A DNA stretch of 64,000 nt from Paramagnetospirillum magnetotacticum MS-1 (GTDB lineage Bacteria; Pseudomonadota; Alphaproteobacteria; Rhodospirillales; Magnetospirillaceae). The position numbers and the translations under genes were made by a program. Shown here in pieces: positions 54,047-63,232 of the stretch. Numbering within the stretch: the first letter of the stretch is position 1; each line of letters begins with the position of its first letter. The stretch lies in contig NZ_JXSL01000030.1 of NCBI RefSeq assembly GCF_000829825.1, positions 441,501 through 505,500 on the forward strand. Reading direction: 5' to 3'. Under the pieces are notes generated by a model, which searched no databases, was not told where the DNA came from, and saw only the letters and a list, made by a program, of their open reading frames with translations.

Positions 54047-54078
54047 AGCCCCGGCCCGCACCATGGTCGGGGCTTTTG
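54047..54078 (+). terminator. Riboswitch-linked intrinsic terminator in the metZ leader
   Basis: Stem AGCCCCG (54047-54053) / CGGGGCT (54068-54074) followed by TTTTG, located between the SAM-II aptamer and the GGAGG of metZ. This suggests SAM-dependent transcription attenuation. Confidence 0.75.
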
Positions 54079-54093
54079 TCTTCGGAGGTTCCC

Positions 54094-55290
54094 ATGAGCA
54101 ATAGCGATTCCAAGCCTGCCCGCACCTGGCGCCCCCGCACTCAAGCGGTGCGCGGCGGGTTGTCGCGCACCAATTTTCGCGAGACCTCGGAAGCCATGTT
54201 CATGAATTCCGGCTATGTCTATGACAGCGCCGAGGAGGCCGAGGCCAGTTTCGACGGCACCTTGGACCGCATGGTCTATTCCCGCTTCAAGAATCCGACC
54301 ATCGCCGTCTTCGAACAGCGCCTGGCCGAAATCGAGGGCGCGCCCGCCTGCCGCGCCACCGCTTCGGGCATGGCCGCCGTCCATGCCGCCCTGCTCTGCC
54401 AGTTGAAGGCCGGAGACCGCGTCGTGGCTTCGAATGCGCTGTTCGGCTCGTGCCACTGGATCATCAACGAATTGCTGCCGCGCTACGGCATCGAGCGGGT
54501 CTTCGTCGACGGCACCGATCTCAAGTCCTGGGAAGCCGCCCTGTCCCGTCCCACCGCCTGCGTCTTCCTGGAGACGCCCTCCAATCCGACGCTGGAGATC
54601 ATCGATCTGGCCGCCGTATGCGATCTTGCCCACAAGGCCGGGGCCAAGGTGGTGGTGGACAACGTCTTCGCCACCCCCATCTTGCAAAGCCCGCTGGAAC
54701 TGGGTGCCGACATCGTCGTCTATTCCGCCACCAAGCATATTGACGGCCAGGGCCGCTGCCTGGGAGGTGCCGTTCTGGGCTCTACCGAATTTTGCGCCGA
54801 TATCCTGGGGCCCTTCCTGCGCAATACCGGACCCTGCATGTCGCCCTTCAACGCCTGGGTCCTGCTGAAAGGCCTCGAGACGCTGGATCTGCGCATGGAA
54901 CGCCACTGTTCCAATGCCCTGAAACTGGCCCGCTTCCTGGAGACCCGTGGGGAAGTGGCCCGCGTCCTTTATCCCGGCCTGGAAAGCCACCCCCAGCACG
55001 ATCTGGCCAAGCGCCAGATGCGCGGCTGGGGCAGCATCGTGGCCCTTGAGCTCAAAGGCGGCAAACAGGCGGCCTATGATCTGCTGAACGGCCTGGACCT
55101 GATCGACATCTCCAACAATCTGGGCGATGCCAAGAGCCTGATCACCCATCCCTGGACCACCACCCATCAGCGCCTGAGCCCTGAGGACAAGCTGTCCATG
55201 GGCATTACCGAGGGGTTGCTGCGCCTGTCGGTGGGCCTGGAGGACGGCGACGATCTGGCCGACGACATCGCCCAGGCGCTGGAAAGCTAG
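54094..55290 (+). CDS. metZ: O-succinylhomoserine sulfhydrylase
   Basis: 398 residues from ATG 54094, with GGAGG 4 nt upstream. This Cys/Met-metabolism PLP enzyme makes homocysteine directly from O-succinylhomoserine and sulfide. Motifs: N-terminal TQAVRGGLSRTNFRETSEAM, FVDGTDLKSWEAAL, ETPSNPTLEIIDLAA and the PLP lysine K214 in YSATKHIDGQGR. The SAM-II leader supports a methionine-synthesis role; O-acetylhomoserine specificity cannot be excluded from sequence. Confidence 0.93.
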   Translation: MSNSDSKPARTWRPRTQAVRGGLSRTNFRETSEAMFMNSGYVYDSAEEAEASFDGTLDRMVYSRFKNPTIAVFEQRLAEIEGAPACRATASGMAAVHAALLCQLKAGDRVVASNALFGSCHWIINELLPRYGIERVFVDGTDLKSWEAALSRPTACVFLETPSNPTLEIIDLAAVCDLAHKAGAKVVVDNVFATPILQSPLELGADIVVYSATKHIDGQGRCLGGAVLGSTEFCADILGPFLRNTGPCMSPFNAWVLLKGLETLDLRMERHCSNALKLARFLETRGEVARVLYPGLESHPQHDLAKRQMRGWGSIVALELKGGKQAAYDLLNGLDLIDISNNLGDAKSLITHPWTTTHQRLSPEDKLSMGITEGLLRLSVGLEDGDDLADDIAQALES

Positions 55291-55372
55291 ACTCTTTCGA
55301 TTCTGCCGGTGGACAAAGGCCGATCTCCCCCTGATATGATGGGGATCGGTCTTGTTCCGGACGGGGAGTTTC

Positions 55373-55765
55373 ATGTACAGCCAGACCACCCGAGACGTCG
55401 AGGTCAGCGTCAAGCCCTTCTACCTGGACGACCAGTCCTCGCCCGAAGACAATCACTTCGTCTGGGCCTATCGCGTGCGCATCATCAACAAGGGGACCCG
55501 TACCGTCCAGCTCATGCGCCGCCACTGGGTCATCACCGACGCCATCGGCCGGGTACAGGAAGTCAAGGGACCGGGAGTGGTGGGCGAACAGCCCGTTCTG
55601 CGCCCCGGCGATGCCTATGAATACACGTCCGGCACGCCCTTGCCCACGCCGTCCGGCATCATGGTCGGCACCTACGAGATGGAGGACGAGGACGGCTCGG
55701 CCTTCGACATCGCCATCCCCGCTTTTTCCCTCGACAGCCCCCATGAGAAACCCAGACTGAATTAG
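55373..55765 (+). CDS. apaG: ApaG protein
   Basis: 130 residues from ATG 55373, with GGGGAG upstream. A single fibronectin-III-like beta domain: [59 protein letters not shown]. ApaG has been linked to Co/Mg resistance, but its biochemical role is not settled. It often neighbours metZ in alphaproteobacteria. Confidence 0.95.
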   Translation: MYSQTTRDVEVSVKPFYLDDQSSPEDNHFVWAYRVRIINKGTRTVQLMRRHWVITDAIGRVQEVKGPGVVGEQPVLRPGDAYEYTSGTPLPTPSGIMVGTYEMEDEDGSAFDIAIPAFSLDSPHEKPRLN

Positions 55766-55797
55766 TCGGGCTTGTATTTTCTGGGAAGCGCCTCCAC

Positions 55798-56493
55798 ATG
55801 CCGGATCGTGATCAAAGCGAAAGGAACGCCGCCGTGAGCAACGACTCCGCCTCCCTCACCCTGCCCAAGGAACTGCTTCCCGCCCAGGCCCACCGCCTGG
55901 CAAAGCCCTCGCGCGAAGAGGCCGAGGAAGCGGTGCGCACCCTGCTGCGCTGGGCCGGCGACGATCCCGACCGCGAAGGCCTGGTGGGCACCCCCGACCG
56001 GGTGGTGCGCGCCTACGAGGAGTTTTTCTCCGGCTACGACCTGGACCCCACCGAGATCCTGCACCGCACCTTTGAGGAAACCGACGGTTACGACGAGATG
56101 GTGCTGCTGCGCGATATCCGCCTGGAATCCCATTGCGAACACCATGTGGTCCCCATCATCGGCAAGGCCCATGTGGCCTATCTGCCCAACCGCCGGGTGG
56201 TAGGCATCTCCAAGCTGGCCCGCGTGGTGGAAATCTATGCGCGCCGCCTGCAGATTCAGGAAAAGCTGACCGCCCAGATCGCCAATACCATTAATGACGT
56301 GCTGCAGCCCAAGGGCGTCGCCGTGGTCATCGAAGCCGCCCACCAGTGCATGACCACCAGAGGCATTCACAAGCCCGGCGTCACCATGGTCACCAGCCGC
56401 ATGCTGGGCGCCTTCCGCGACGACCCCGCCACGCGCCGCGAATTCATGGCGCTGATCCACAACCAGCATTCGGGTGGGCTGTCGAACGTTTAG
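55798..56493 (+). CDS. folE: GTP cyclohydrolase I
   Basis: 231 residues from ATG 55798; GTG 55834 (MSNDSASLT), with AAAGGAA upstream, is an equally plausible start. FolE converts GTP to dihydroneopterin triphosphate for folate or queuosine synthesis. The zinc ligands are in [11 protein letters not shown] and [28 protein letters not shown] and the C-terminal RREFMALI are conserved. It overlaps the convergent DUF1501 gene by 4 nt. Confidence 0.95.
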   Translation: MPDRDQSERNAAVSNDSASLTLPKELLPAQAHRLAKPSREEAEEAVRTLLRWAGDDPDREGLVGTPDRVVRAYEEFFSGYDLDPTEILHRTFEETDGYDEMVLLRDIRLESHCEHHVVPIIGKAHVAYLPNRRVVGISKLARVVEIYARRLQIQEKLTAQIANTINDVLQPKGVAVVIEAAHQCMTTRGIHKPGVTMVTSRMLGAFRDDPATRREFMALIHNQHSGGLSNV

Positions 56494-57659
56494 GCCCTGA
56501 CCAACCCCTCCACCGGGCGCACGGCGGCGCTATCGGGAAAGACGGCGCCGTCGAGGACCTTGGGCGTTACTCCCAGATGATCACGCAGGATGGCCTTGAA
56601 GACGGCGCGGCTGTCCAGGGTGGGAAGCAGGTCGCGGCTCTGGTAGAGCCGGGCTTTGTCCAGGCCGGGCCAGTCGGTGAAGACTTTTCCGCCCGCCACG
56701 GCGCCACCGGCTAGAATCATGGCGCCGCCGGTGCCGTGATCGCTGCCCCCCGTGCCGTTCTCGGCCACGGTGCGGCCGAATTCGGACGCGGCAACCACAA
56801 TGGTGGTTTTCCAGGCGGGGCCGAGGGCACGGGCCAGGGCATTGATGCCCTCGGCCAATTGCCCGAGTGGTTGGTTCATGCGACCCAACTGGCCGCTATG
56901 GGTATCCCAGCCGCCCAGTTCCATCACGGCCAGCCGGGGGCCGGCGGGCGCGGCCATCAGACTGCCCGCGGCACCGGCCAGGGCGGGAAAGGCATTGGCG
57001 ACCTTGCGGGCTCCGCCCGCCATGCCCGGTTCGGCGGCCAGGGCCTCGGTAGCCAGGGTGTCCATCTGCACCCCTTCCTCGAAGGCCATGGACAAGAGCG
57101 GATCACCGGCAAAAAGCGCCCGCAGCGCGGCCAGGCGCGCGGGCGGCAGACCGGGCAGCGGCGACGGCGCCCAGGATGAGGCCTTGGCCGGTCCGCGCAG
57201 CAGCAGCGGCAGGGACTGGCTCACCGCCAGGGCGGGTGCATTGCCCAGCGCCGCCACGGCCCGGTTGAGCCAGCCGTCCTTGAGAGCATGGGGGCGCGTT
57301 GCCCCCGATTCCAGCACGTCCTGGCCGTCGAAATGGGACCGCTCGCGATAGGGCGAGGCCACCGCATGCACCAAGGCCAGTTCGCGGGCCTGCCACAGGG
57401 GCAGCAAGGGGGACAGGGCGGGATGCAGGGCGAAGGTGGAATCAAGACGCGGCGCGCCGCCCTCGGCCTTGAGGGCAAGACCACCCCGCGCCGCCTCATA
57501 CGCGGGATCGCCCAGCGGCGGCACGGCGTGCAGCCCGTCCATGCCACCGCGCAGGACGATCACCACCAGACGGCGCTCGGCCAGGGGCGCGGCCCAGGCG
57601 GCGGGAACGAAACCGAGCGCGGCAGAAGCGCCGAGAAAGGCGCGGCGGGAGAGGTCCAT
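56490..57659 (-). CDS. DUF1501 family Tat-exported protein
   Basis: 389 residues from ATG 57659. The AGGAG sits 6 nt before this codon and directly abuts the ATG at 57665, which favours the inner start. The N terminus [20 protein letters not shown] is a twin-arginine signal. The family pattern is [20 protein letters not shown], an alkaline-phosphatase/sulfatase-like fold, ending [20 protein letters not shown] and [20 protein letters not shown]. The enzymatic activity of DUF1501 proteins is unknown. It starts 2 nt after the DUF1800 gene, its standard partner. Confidence 0.9.
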   Translation of the reverse strand: MDLSRRAFLGASAALGFVPAAWAAPLAERRLVVIVLRGGMDGLHAVPPLGDPAYEAARGGLALKAEGGAPRLDSTFALHPALSPLLPLWQARELALVHAVASPYRERSHFDGQDVLESGATRPHALKDGWLNRAVAALGNAPALAVSQSLPLLLRGPAKASSWAPSPLPGLPPARLAALRALFAGDPLLSMAFEEGVQMDTLATEALAAEPGMAGGARKVANAFPALAGAAGSLMAAPAGPRLAVMELGGWDTHSGQLGRMNQPLGQLAEGINALARALGPAWKTTIVVAASEFGRTVAENGTGGSDHGTGGAMILAGGAVAGGKVFTDWPGLDKARLYQSRDLLPTLDSRAVFKAILRDHLGVTPKVLDGAVFPDSAAVRPVEGLVRA

Positions 57660-57661
57660 GC

Positions 57662-58972
57662 TCATCTCCTCTGAAACTCCCGGCTGGCCAGAAGAAGGAA
57701 CAGCCCTTCGGGTCCACCGGCCCCGCTCAGGGCCTGACGGGTGGCGGGACCGGCGGCAATCACCTGTTCGGCCTGGGCAGGGGTAAATCCCTTGCCCTTG
57801 CGGTCGGCCAGGGCCTTCAGCCATTCCAGCCGCAGCATCAGCGCTTCCGGGGCCATCCAGCCTTCGGCCCGGTCGGTCCATCCCGCCGGGGACGGCGCCG
57901 ACCAGACGGGCTGGCCCAGCAGATTGAGGGACTGAACCAGACGGCGGTCGGCATCCTCTCCACTCTCGGCGCCGGTCAGCCGCAGGGCGGCGATGACCAG
58001 ATCGTCGGGACTGCGCAACTTGGCCAGGGGCTGGCTCCAGGTCTCGCCCCGCATGACCAGCAGGCGGGTCACGGCCAGCAGGTCGCCATCGGTGTCGAGG
58101 AAGGTCCGGGCCAGCGCGTCGATCAGGGCGGGCGGCGGCTCGTCGGCAGCGAAGTGTCGCGCCAGCTTGGTGGCGACAAAGCGGGCCGTGGATTTTTCCC
58201 GCGACAGGATCAAGAGGGCACGTTCGGCTTCCATCTCGCCGCCGTCGAAGACCTGGCCCAGCAGGCGCTTGGGCCCCGGTTCGTGACGGTTGGGCACATA
58301 GCGGAAAAATCCCCCCGCTGGATCGATGGTCCAGCCGGTCAAGATTCCGGCAAAGGCCTCCACATCGGCCTGGCCATAGCCACCATCCACGCCCAGGGTG
58401 TGCAGTTCCAAAATCTCGCGCGCCAGATTCTCGTTCAGCCCCTTGCGCTGCTTTTGCCCAGCGGGAGAGTTGGGGCCGATGGACTGGGCGTTGTCCAGGT
58501 AGCCCAGCATGGCGGGATGGCGCACCACGGCGCGCAGCATGTCGTGAAAGTGGCCCAGGACCTGGGGACGGATGGCCTCGCGCTCGAAAGCGCCGATGAT
58601 AGGGGCCACATTATGGCGCTGGGCCGAAACGGTGAAATGGTTGCTCCAAAACCGGACCAGCCGCTCCACCACCGGGCTGGGCGAGGTCACACCCGCGCGG
58701 ATGCGGGCCGCCGCCTCGGTGACGAACAGGCGGCGCATCTCGTCCTTGCCCAATTCGGGATTGGCCTTTTGGGCTTTCTTGATCTCCTCCATGCGCCGAA
58801 GCGTGGTGGCATGGTCGGGCAAACCGGACAGTTCCGCCGGTACGGACGGGTGCTCCAATCGCTCAAGCACCCAGGCGCGGGGATCGGCGGCGATGGCGGC
58901 AACCTCGCCGGGGGCGGCGCCCATCCCGAAACGGGTCAGGGCGAAAAGGGCGGCTTCCTTGCTCATACGCAT
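57662..58972 (-). CDS. DUF1800 family protein
   Basis: 436 residues (ATG 58966 is an alternative, two residues later). Family motifs: ALFALTRFGMGAAPGE, ERLVRFWSNHFTVSAQ, MLGYLDNAQSIGPNSPAG, NLAREILELHTLGVDGGYGQ, DVEAFAGILTGWTI, and RFVATKLARHFAADEPP. DUF1800 and DUF1501 genes form a conserved pair in many bacteria, but no substrate or structure role is established. No clear signal peptide here, so export may occur by hitchhiking with the Tat-targeted partner; that is speculation. Confidence 0.9.
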   Translation of the reverse strand: MRMSKEAALFALTRFGMGAAPGEVAAIAADPRAWVLERLEHPSVPAELSGLPDHATTLRRMEEIKKAQKANPELGKDEMRRLFVTEAAARIRAGVTSPSPVVERLVRFWSNHFTVSAQRHNVAPIIGAFEREAIRPQVLGHFHDMLRAVVRHPAMLGYLDNAQSIGPNSPAGQKQRKGLNENLAREILELHTLGVDGGYGQADVEAFAGILTGWTIDPAGGFFRYVPNRHEPGPKRLLGQVFDGGEMEAERALLILSREKSTARFVATKLARHFAADEPPPALIDALARTFLDTDGDLLAVTRLLVMRGETWSQPLAKLRSPDDLVIAALRLTGAESGEDADRRLVQSLNLLGQPVWSAPSPAGWTDRAEGWMAPEALMLRLEWLKALADRKGKGFTPAQAEQVIAAGPATRQALSGAGGPEGLFLLLASREFQRR

Positions 58973-59142
58973 ATTCGTGCCAAAGAATTACGGCGGCATG
59001 AAGGCGGAATATATGTCTTTCTGAACAATCATGAGTAGGCCTATTGGTGCGATTGATCGTCCATTCGCCGTCCTTCATCATTCGTTCTTCGTCGTAACTT
59101 TCTCTGGGGAGGGAAAGGCGGCGCCAACTTGGGGGGATCGAC

Positions 59143-59745
59143 ATGAAGGCAGTGGGATGGGTCGCCGCATTGGGACTCGTGACGGCGCTGGGCGCCGAGG
59201 CCGCGCCTCAGGCGGTAGAGTACAAGGGGAGGAAAATCCAGATTGGAGCGGGTGAACAGGCGTCGGAATGCGTGGCACTGCTGCGCAAGGCCATCGACAT
59301 GACGGCGGAACTGGCCCCCAAGCAGCGGGCCCTGAGCGCCGAGGTCAAGGACCTGCGCTGTCAGCCGATCTCCGCGGACAAACAGACCAATGCGGTCGTC
59401 GACAACACGATCGGAATCTACACCATGCAGTCGCCGGACATTCCCGGCGGATATATCCGCTTCCCCTTAAAGCCCGGCAGCCTGTCCGCCGCCGAGGTCG
59501 TCATCTCGCTGGTGGGCAACGGCCAGTACGCCAAGTGGCATCAGGCCTATCTGGCGGCCAAGTCCCAGGGCGACGCGTCAGCCAGGCGATATCACGCTAT
59601 CCTCACCAAATCGGATCAGAAAATTCTGAGCGCCGCGGAATGCGAGTTGCTCGACCATCGGCGGGCCGCAGTCAAGGCCCTCGATCTGGGAGAAAGGCGC
59701 CTGGCCTCCATCAACCGGGAAAGCTCGCTGCGCGGCTGTCCCTGA
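59143..59745 (+). CDS. Exported hypothetical protein
   Basis: 200 residues. Sec signal peptide MKAVGWVAALGLVTALGAEAA, then a small soluble domain with GEQASECVALLRKAID, IYTMQSPDIPGGYIRFPLKP and a helical C terminus (SAAECELLDHRRAAVKAL). Three cysteines remain after cleavage. I recognise no family. It is convergent with the 59755-60345 gene, 9 nt away. Confidence 0.65.
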   Translation: MKAVGWVAALGLVTALGAEAAPQAVEYKGRKIQIGAGEQASECVALLRKAIDMTAELAPKQRALSAEVKDLRCQPISADKQTNAVVDNTIGIYTMQSPDIPGGYIRFPLKPGSLSAAEVVISLVGNGQYAKWHQAYLAAKSQGDASARRYHAILTKSDQKILSAAECELLDHRRAAVKALDLGERRLASINRESSLRGCP

Positions 59746-59754
59746 TCCGGGCTG

Positions 59755-60345
59755 CTACTTCTTGGACTTGCCCCTGGGCATGCGCGATTCCATCAGGGCG
59801 AAGAGCTTGGTGTCGAACAGCCACAGCATGATGCCCTCTTCGCTTTCCTTCATCTGGCCTTCATTGGTGCCGTTCAGCCAGCGGACGTAATAGGGCACTT
59901 TCTGCACTGGCGCCCCCCAGCGGTCGGACAGGAAGGCGAAGGTGGTGGGGAACTTGTCCGGGTCCTGGCGGCCGACGATCTGGAAGATGCGTTGAACCCC
60001 CGTCTCGTCCTCAATGGTCATGAACCACAATTCGGTGGGCACCCCGCCCACCGAAGTGGGCTTGGGGGCCCAGTTGTTCTTGCCGTCATCGGCGAAGATG
60101 GCGCAGCGGTCCACCTTGGCGGTGACCATGGCGCCCACCATCATCAGCGGAGTTTTCTCCACCCCCGGCGGCTTGTCGGCATCCCAGCCGCAGATCATGC
60201 GGGTATTGGCGGGAAGGGCCGCATAGCGCAGCTGATTGGCCCGCATGCCCAATTGGGCCGGGCCCAGCTCCAAGGGGCGGGTGGTGTCGGCGGCCCAGGC
60301 GGGCAGGCTGAGCAGAAGAAAGCCCAGCAGGGCGGCAAGACGCAT
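59755..60345 (-). CDS. Exported hypothetical protein, paralogue of the upstream gene
   Basis: 196 residues with a signal peptide (MRLAALLGFLLLSLPAWAA). Core: RMICGWDADKPPGVEKTPLM, DRCAIFADDGKNNWAPKP, ELWFMTIEDETG and QRIFQIVGRQDP. The next gene upstream shows the same order of motifs, so the two are tandem duplicates; see findings. Function unknown; likely periplasmic. Confidence 0.7.
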   Translation of the reverse strand: MRLAALLGFLLLSLPAWAADTTRPLELGPAQLGMRANQLRYAALPANTRMICGWDADKPPGVEKTPLMMVGAMVTAKVDRCAIFADDGKNNWAPKPTSVGGVPTELWFMTIEDETGVQRIFQIVGRQDPDKFPTTFAFLSDRWGAPVQKVPYYVRWLNGTNEGQMKESEEGIMLWLFDTKLFALMESRMPRGKSKK

Positions 60346-60350
60346 GGCAA

Positions 60351-60965
60351 CTACTCGCGATTGGAGGTTCCGGGGGATCGCATCAGCTTGCGCAGACGGA
60401 CATCGCCCACGGCGATGGCGAATTCATCGGGATATTTGTCGTCGATGAACATCAGGGTCTCGTGCTGCTCGTCCTTCCAGCCCAGCATGCGATCGGCCTG
60501 GGTGGCGGGTTCGCCCAGCATGGAGCCCAGCAGGCCCGCCGCCTTGTCCCATTCCGAATTACGGCCCCACAGGCTGAACTGCGCCAGGCGGTATCGCCCC
60601 TGCGAGCCCTGCTCCACGAAGATCAGCCACAGCCGCGCATCACCGAATACCGTCGGCACGCCTGCCAGCGACCAGACTCCCTTGCCGTCATCGACGAAGA
60701 CCGCGCAGCGCCGCACATGGTCGGCGCCTCGCGAACGCTGCGCCTGCATCAGACCGGGATTGGCCAGCCGGGGCTTCTCCACATCGGACTCACAGACGAT
60801 GCGGCGGTCGGGCGCAAGCTTCATGGCGCGCACGTCTTCCATCTGGGCTCCGGGCTGGGGCAGGCCTTCGCCCAGGGCGCGGACCACCTTTGGGTCGGCC
60901 ATGGCCGGCCCCCATGCGGCAATCAGCACCATCGCCAGTGTCCAGAGCCGGGAACAAGAAGCCAT
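60351..60965 (-). CDS. Exported hypothetical protein, tandem paralogue
   Basis: About 204 residues from ATG 60965 (AGGGGAG upstream); the frame is open to 61025. Signal peptide MASCSRLWTLAMVLIAAWG. Core: RRIVCESDVEKPRLANPGLM, RRCAVFVDDGKGVWSLAGVP, ARLWLIFVEQGSQGRYRLAQ, EWDKAAGLLGSMLGEPA. It starts 57 nt after the lipoprotein hydrolase gene and 5 nt before the second copy, so the two copies are probably co-transcribed. Confidence 0.7.
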   Translation of the reverse strand: MASCSRLWTLAMVLIAAWGPAMADPKVVRALGEGLPQPGAQMEDVRAMKLAPDRRIVCESDVEKPRLANPGLMQAQRSRGADHVRRCAVFVDDGKGVWSLAGVPTVFGDARLWLIFVEQGSQGRYRLAQFSLWGRNSEWDKAAGLLGSMLGEPATQADRMLGWKDEQHETLMFIDDKYPDEFAIAVGDVRLRKLMRSPGTSNRE

Positions 60966-61021
60966 GAAACTCCCCTGCATGTTGTGCACCCGCGAAGTAT
61001 GACATGGGGACATGGCCGCCG

Positions 61022-62032
61022 TCATCGGGTCTCCGACGCAAGGGTCTCAAGCTTTCCTGACGCAGCCCTGTCGGCACCCGAAGGCAGTGGAGCCGACTGA
61101 TCCTCCACCCAGGCGGCGATATCGTCGATTACCACCTGGGCCTGAAGATCGCGCAGCAGCATGTGCCAGCCATTCTCGTACAGCGCCGCGCGCTGGCGGG
61201 TGCCCAGATGGGGAAGACCGGCCACCGCCGCCCAGGTGGGCTCGGGCGGAATGATCTCGTCATGGGCGCCGTAAAGCAGCAGCAAGGGCAGTTCCAGATG
61301 GGGAGCGGCCTCTTGCGCCGCATCCATCAGGTCGACCATGCCGTGAATGGCATCCACCCGCGTCTCCTTGATGACCAGGGGGTCCTTGGACAGGGCGCGC
61401 AGCATCTCGATATTGTCGGAAGGCCTGATCTTCAGTCCGCGCCCGGTCAGCACCCAGCCCGGCGCGACCTTGTAGGACAGCCACAGGGCGGCGCGCTGGT
61501 ACCAGGGCATGGAAGCGCGCCCCCATACCGCGGGCGCCGAGAGGATAAGGCCCCGTATCTCGGGCGGCGGCGCATGGGCTCCGGTCTCGATCACCACGGC
61601 GCCCCCCATGCTCTCGCCCAGCAGATAGAGGGGCGTTTGCGGGTGGCGGGCGGCGATCAGGCGCGATGCCGTGCGCAGGTCCTCGGCCATGGTCTCGGTG
61701 GACGACCACCAGCCGGGATGGGGCGCCTGGCCAAAGCCCCGCTGGTCATAGGCGTAGACGGCGATCCCCTTGGCCGCCAACCCCTTGCCCGGCCCGTCGA
61801 AGGCATTGGAATAATCGTTCATGCCATGGGCGGCGATGATCGCCGCCTTGGGCTCGGCCTCGGGCAGCCATGAGCGCAGGGGCAGAACCGCCCCATCGGC
61901 CATGATCAGGCTTTTGCTCTCCAGGGCTGGCTGGCGGATCGAGGGACCGGCTGGCTGGGTGACGGCGGAGCAGGCGCAAAGCAGCAGAACCATCAGCAGG
62001 CTCCCCAAGAATCCCGTGACACGGGCGCGCAT
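61022..62032 (-). CDS. Alpha/beta-hydrolase lipoprotein (monoacylglycerol-lipase-like)
   Basis: 336 residues with a lipoprotein signal (FLGSLLMVLLLCACS). Serine-hydrolase triad positions: the oxyanion region IIAAHGMNDYSNAFDG, nucleophile elbow LLGESMGGAV, acid in LYGAHDEIIPP, histidine in YENGWHMLLRD. The lid region and AYDQRGFGQAPHPGWW match the lysophospholipase/monoglyceride-lipase group. Membrane-anchored, probably periplasmic, acting on an unknown ester. Its start overlaps the ABC ATPase stop by 1 nt. Confidence 0.85.
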   Translation of the reverse strand: MRARVTGFLGSLLMVLLLCACSAVTQPAGPSIRQPALESKSLIMADGAVLPLRSWLPEAEPKAAIIAAHGMNDYSNAFDGPGKGLAAKGIAVYAYDQRGFGQAPHPGWWSSTETMAEDLRTASRLIAARHPQTPLYLLGESMGGAVVIETGAHAPPPEIRGLILSAPAVWGRASMPWYQRAALWLSYKVAPGWVLTGRGLKIRPSDNIEMLRALSKDPLVIKETRVDAIHGMVDLMDAAQEAAPHLELPLLLLYGAHDEIIPPEPTWAAVAGLPHLGTRQRAALYENGWHMLLRDLQAQVVIDDIAAWVEDQSAPLPSGADRAASGKLETLASETR

Positions 62033-62985
62033 TATTTCGCCGATGTCAGTTGCAGGAAGATATCCTCGAGATCGGTTTCCTCGGTGGACAGGTCTGCGAT
62101 GCCCAGCTTGGCGGCGGCGAAGGCGTCCAGAATGCGGCCCATGGGCGTGGCCGAAGGACGATAGCGCAACAAAAGCCGCCGCCCGTCCAGCCGTTCCGGC
62201 CCAAAGGGAACCAGTTCAGCCGGTATCTCCGCCAGATCGGCGTCGAGGGTAATGGTCAACGCCTTGCCATCGATGCGCTTCAAAAGATTGGGCGTGGAAT
62301 CGCAGGCCACCAGCTTGCCGTGATTGATGATGGCGATGCGGTCGCAAAGCTGCTCCGCCTCTTCCAGGTAATGGGTGGTGAGCAAAATGGTGGTGCCGTG
62401 CTCGTTCAACTGGCGCACATAGGCCCAGAGCTGTTGGCGCAATTCGATATCGACACCGGCTGTTGGTTCGTCGAGGACCAGGACGGGCGGCGCGTGCACC
62501 ATGGCCTTGGCCACCAGCAGACGGCGGCGCATGCCGCCCGACAGGGTGCGGGCATAAGCCCCCGCCTTGTCGGCCAGCCCCACCGCTTCGAGAATTTCCA
62601 TGGTGCGGCGTTCGGATTTGGGCACGCCATACATGCCCGCCTGCACGTCCAGCAATTCACGCGGGGTGAAGAAGGGGTCCAGATTCAGTTCCTGCGGCAC
62701 GACCCCGATGGCGGCCTTGGCGCCGCGGCTGTCGGTGTCGATATCGCGGTCCCAGATCCTTACCCGGCCCTCGGTCTTGCGCACCAGACCGGCCATGATG
62801 TTGATGAAAGTACTCTTTCCCGCCCCGTTGGGGCCCAGCAGGCCGAAGAACGAGCCGCGTGGCACCGACAGCGAAACGCCGTCCAATGCGCGCTTTTCCC
62901 CGCCCCGGCCCTGATAGACCTTGACCAGACAGTGGGCTTCGACCGCCGATTCGGGCAAGCTGGTGTGAGAGAGTGATTGAACCAT
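62032..62985 (-). CDS. ABC-2-type transporter ATP-binding protein
   Basis: 317 residues from ATG 62985 (a TTG at 62994 is less likely). Walker A GPNGAGKSTFINIMAG, Q-loop VVPQELNLDP, signature LSGGMRRRLLVAKAM, Walker B VLVLDEPTAGVD, H-loop LTTHYLEEAEQL, then a C-terminal regulatory extension. This is the YadG/DrrA-like exporter ATPase group. No permease gene is adjacent in the window; the hydrolase lipoprotein follows directly. Confidence 0.9.
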   Translation of the reverse strand: MVQSLSHTSLPESAVEAHCLVKVYQGRGGEKRALDGVSLSVPRGSFFGLLGPNGAGKSTFINIMAGLVRKTEGRVRIWDRDIDTDSRGAKAAIGVVPQELNLDPFFTPRELLDVQAGMYGVPKSERRTMEILEAVGLADKAGAYARTLSGGMRRRLLVAKAMVHAPPVLVLDEPTAGVDIELRQQLWAYVRQLNEHGTTILLTTHYLEEAEQLCDRIAIINHGKLVACDSTPNLLKRIDGKALTITLDADLAEIPAELVPFGPERLDGRRLLLRYRPSATPMGRILDAFAAAKLGIADLSTEETDLEDIFLQLTSAK

Positions 62986-63034
62986 GGCCGCCAATGGGTA
63001 TCATCCGGCCAACACCTCGGTCAACGGAGCACCC

Positions 63035-63232
63035 ATGTCTTCCGCTTCCACCCAGCCCGCTTTCGACACCGTCACCGTTTCCGCCGCCTCGGTCGCCTGT
63101 GACGGCGACGTGGCCAACGGCCTCGGTCATCCCCGCGTCTTCCTCGACCTGACGGCCGAGGGCAAGATCGTGTGCCCCTATTGCTCGCGGACCTATGTTC
63201 TGGCCGAGGGCGCCAAGATCGGTCACCATTGA
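63035..63232 (+). CDS. Zf-CHCC zinc-finger domain protein
   Basis: 65 residues from ATG 63035, with CGGAG upstream; the frame also opens at 62984, overlapping the divergent ABC start. It carries the CHCC ligand pattern: VACDGD, GHPRVFLDL and IVCPYCSRTYVL. This small family is related to the complex I subunit NDUFS6 and is common in alphaproteobacteria. Its stop overlaps the polA start. Confidence 0.85.
   Translation: MSSASTQPAFDTVTVSAASVACDGDVANGLGHPRVFLDLTAEGKIVCPYCSRTYVLAEGAKIGHH

Larger units (their letters stand above)
53790..54093. other. 304-nt divergent region between fabI and metZ
   Basis: The right half holds the SAM-II riboswitch and terminator described separately. The left half (53790-53970) should contain the divergent promoters; I see AT-richer stretches around 53890-53935 but no unambiguous -35/-10 pair, and no gene. 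Confidence 0.6.
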
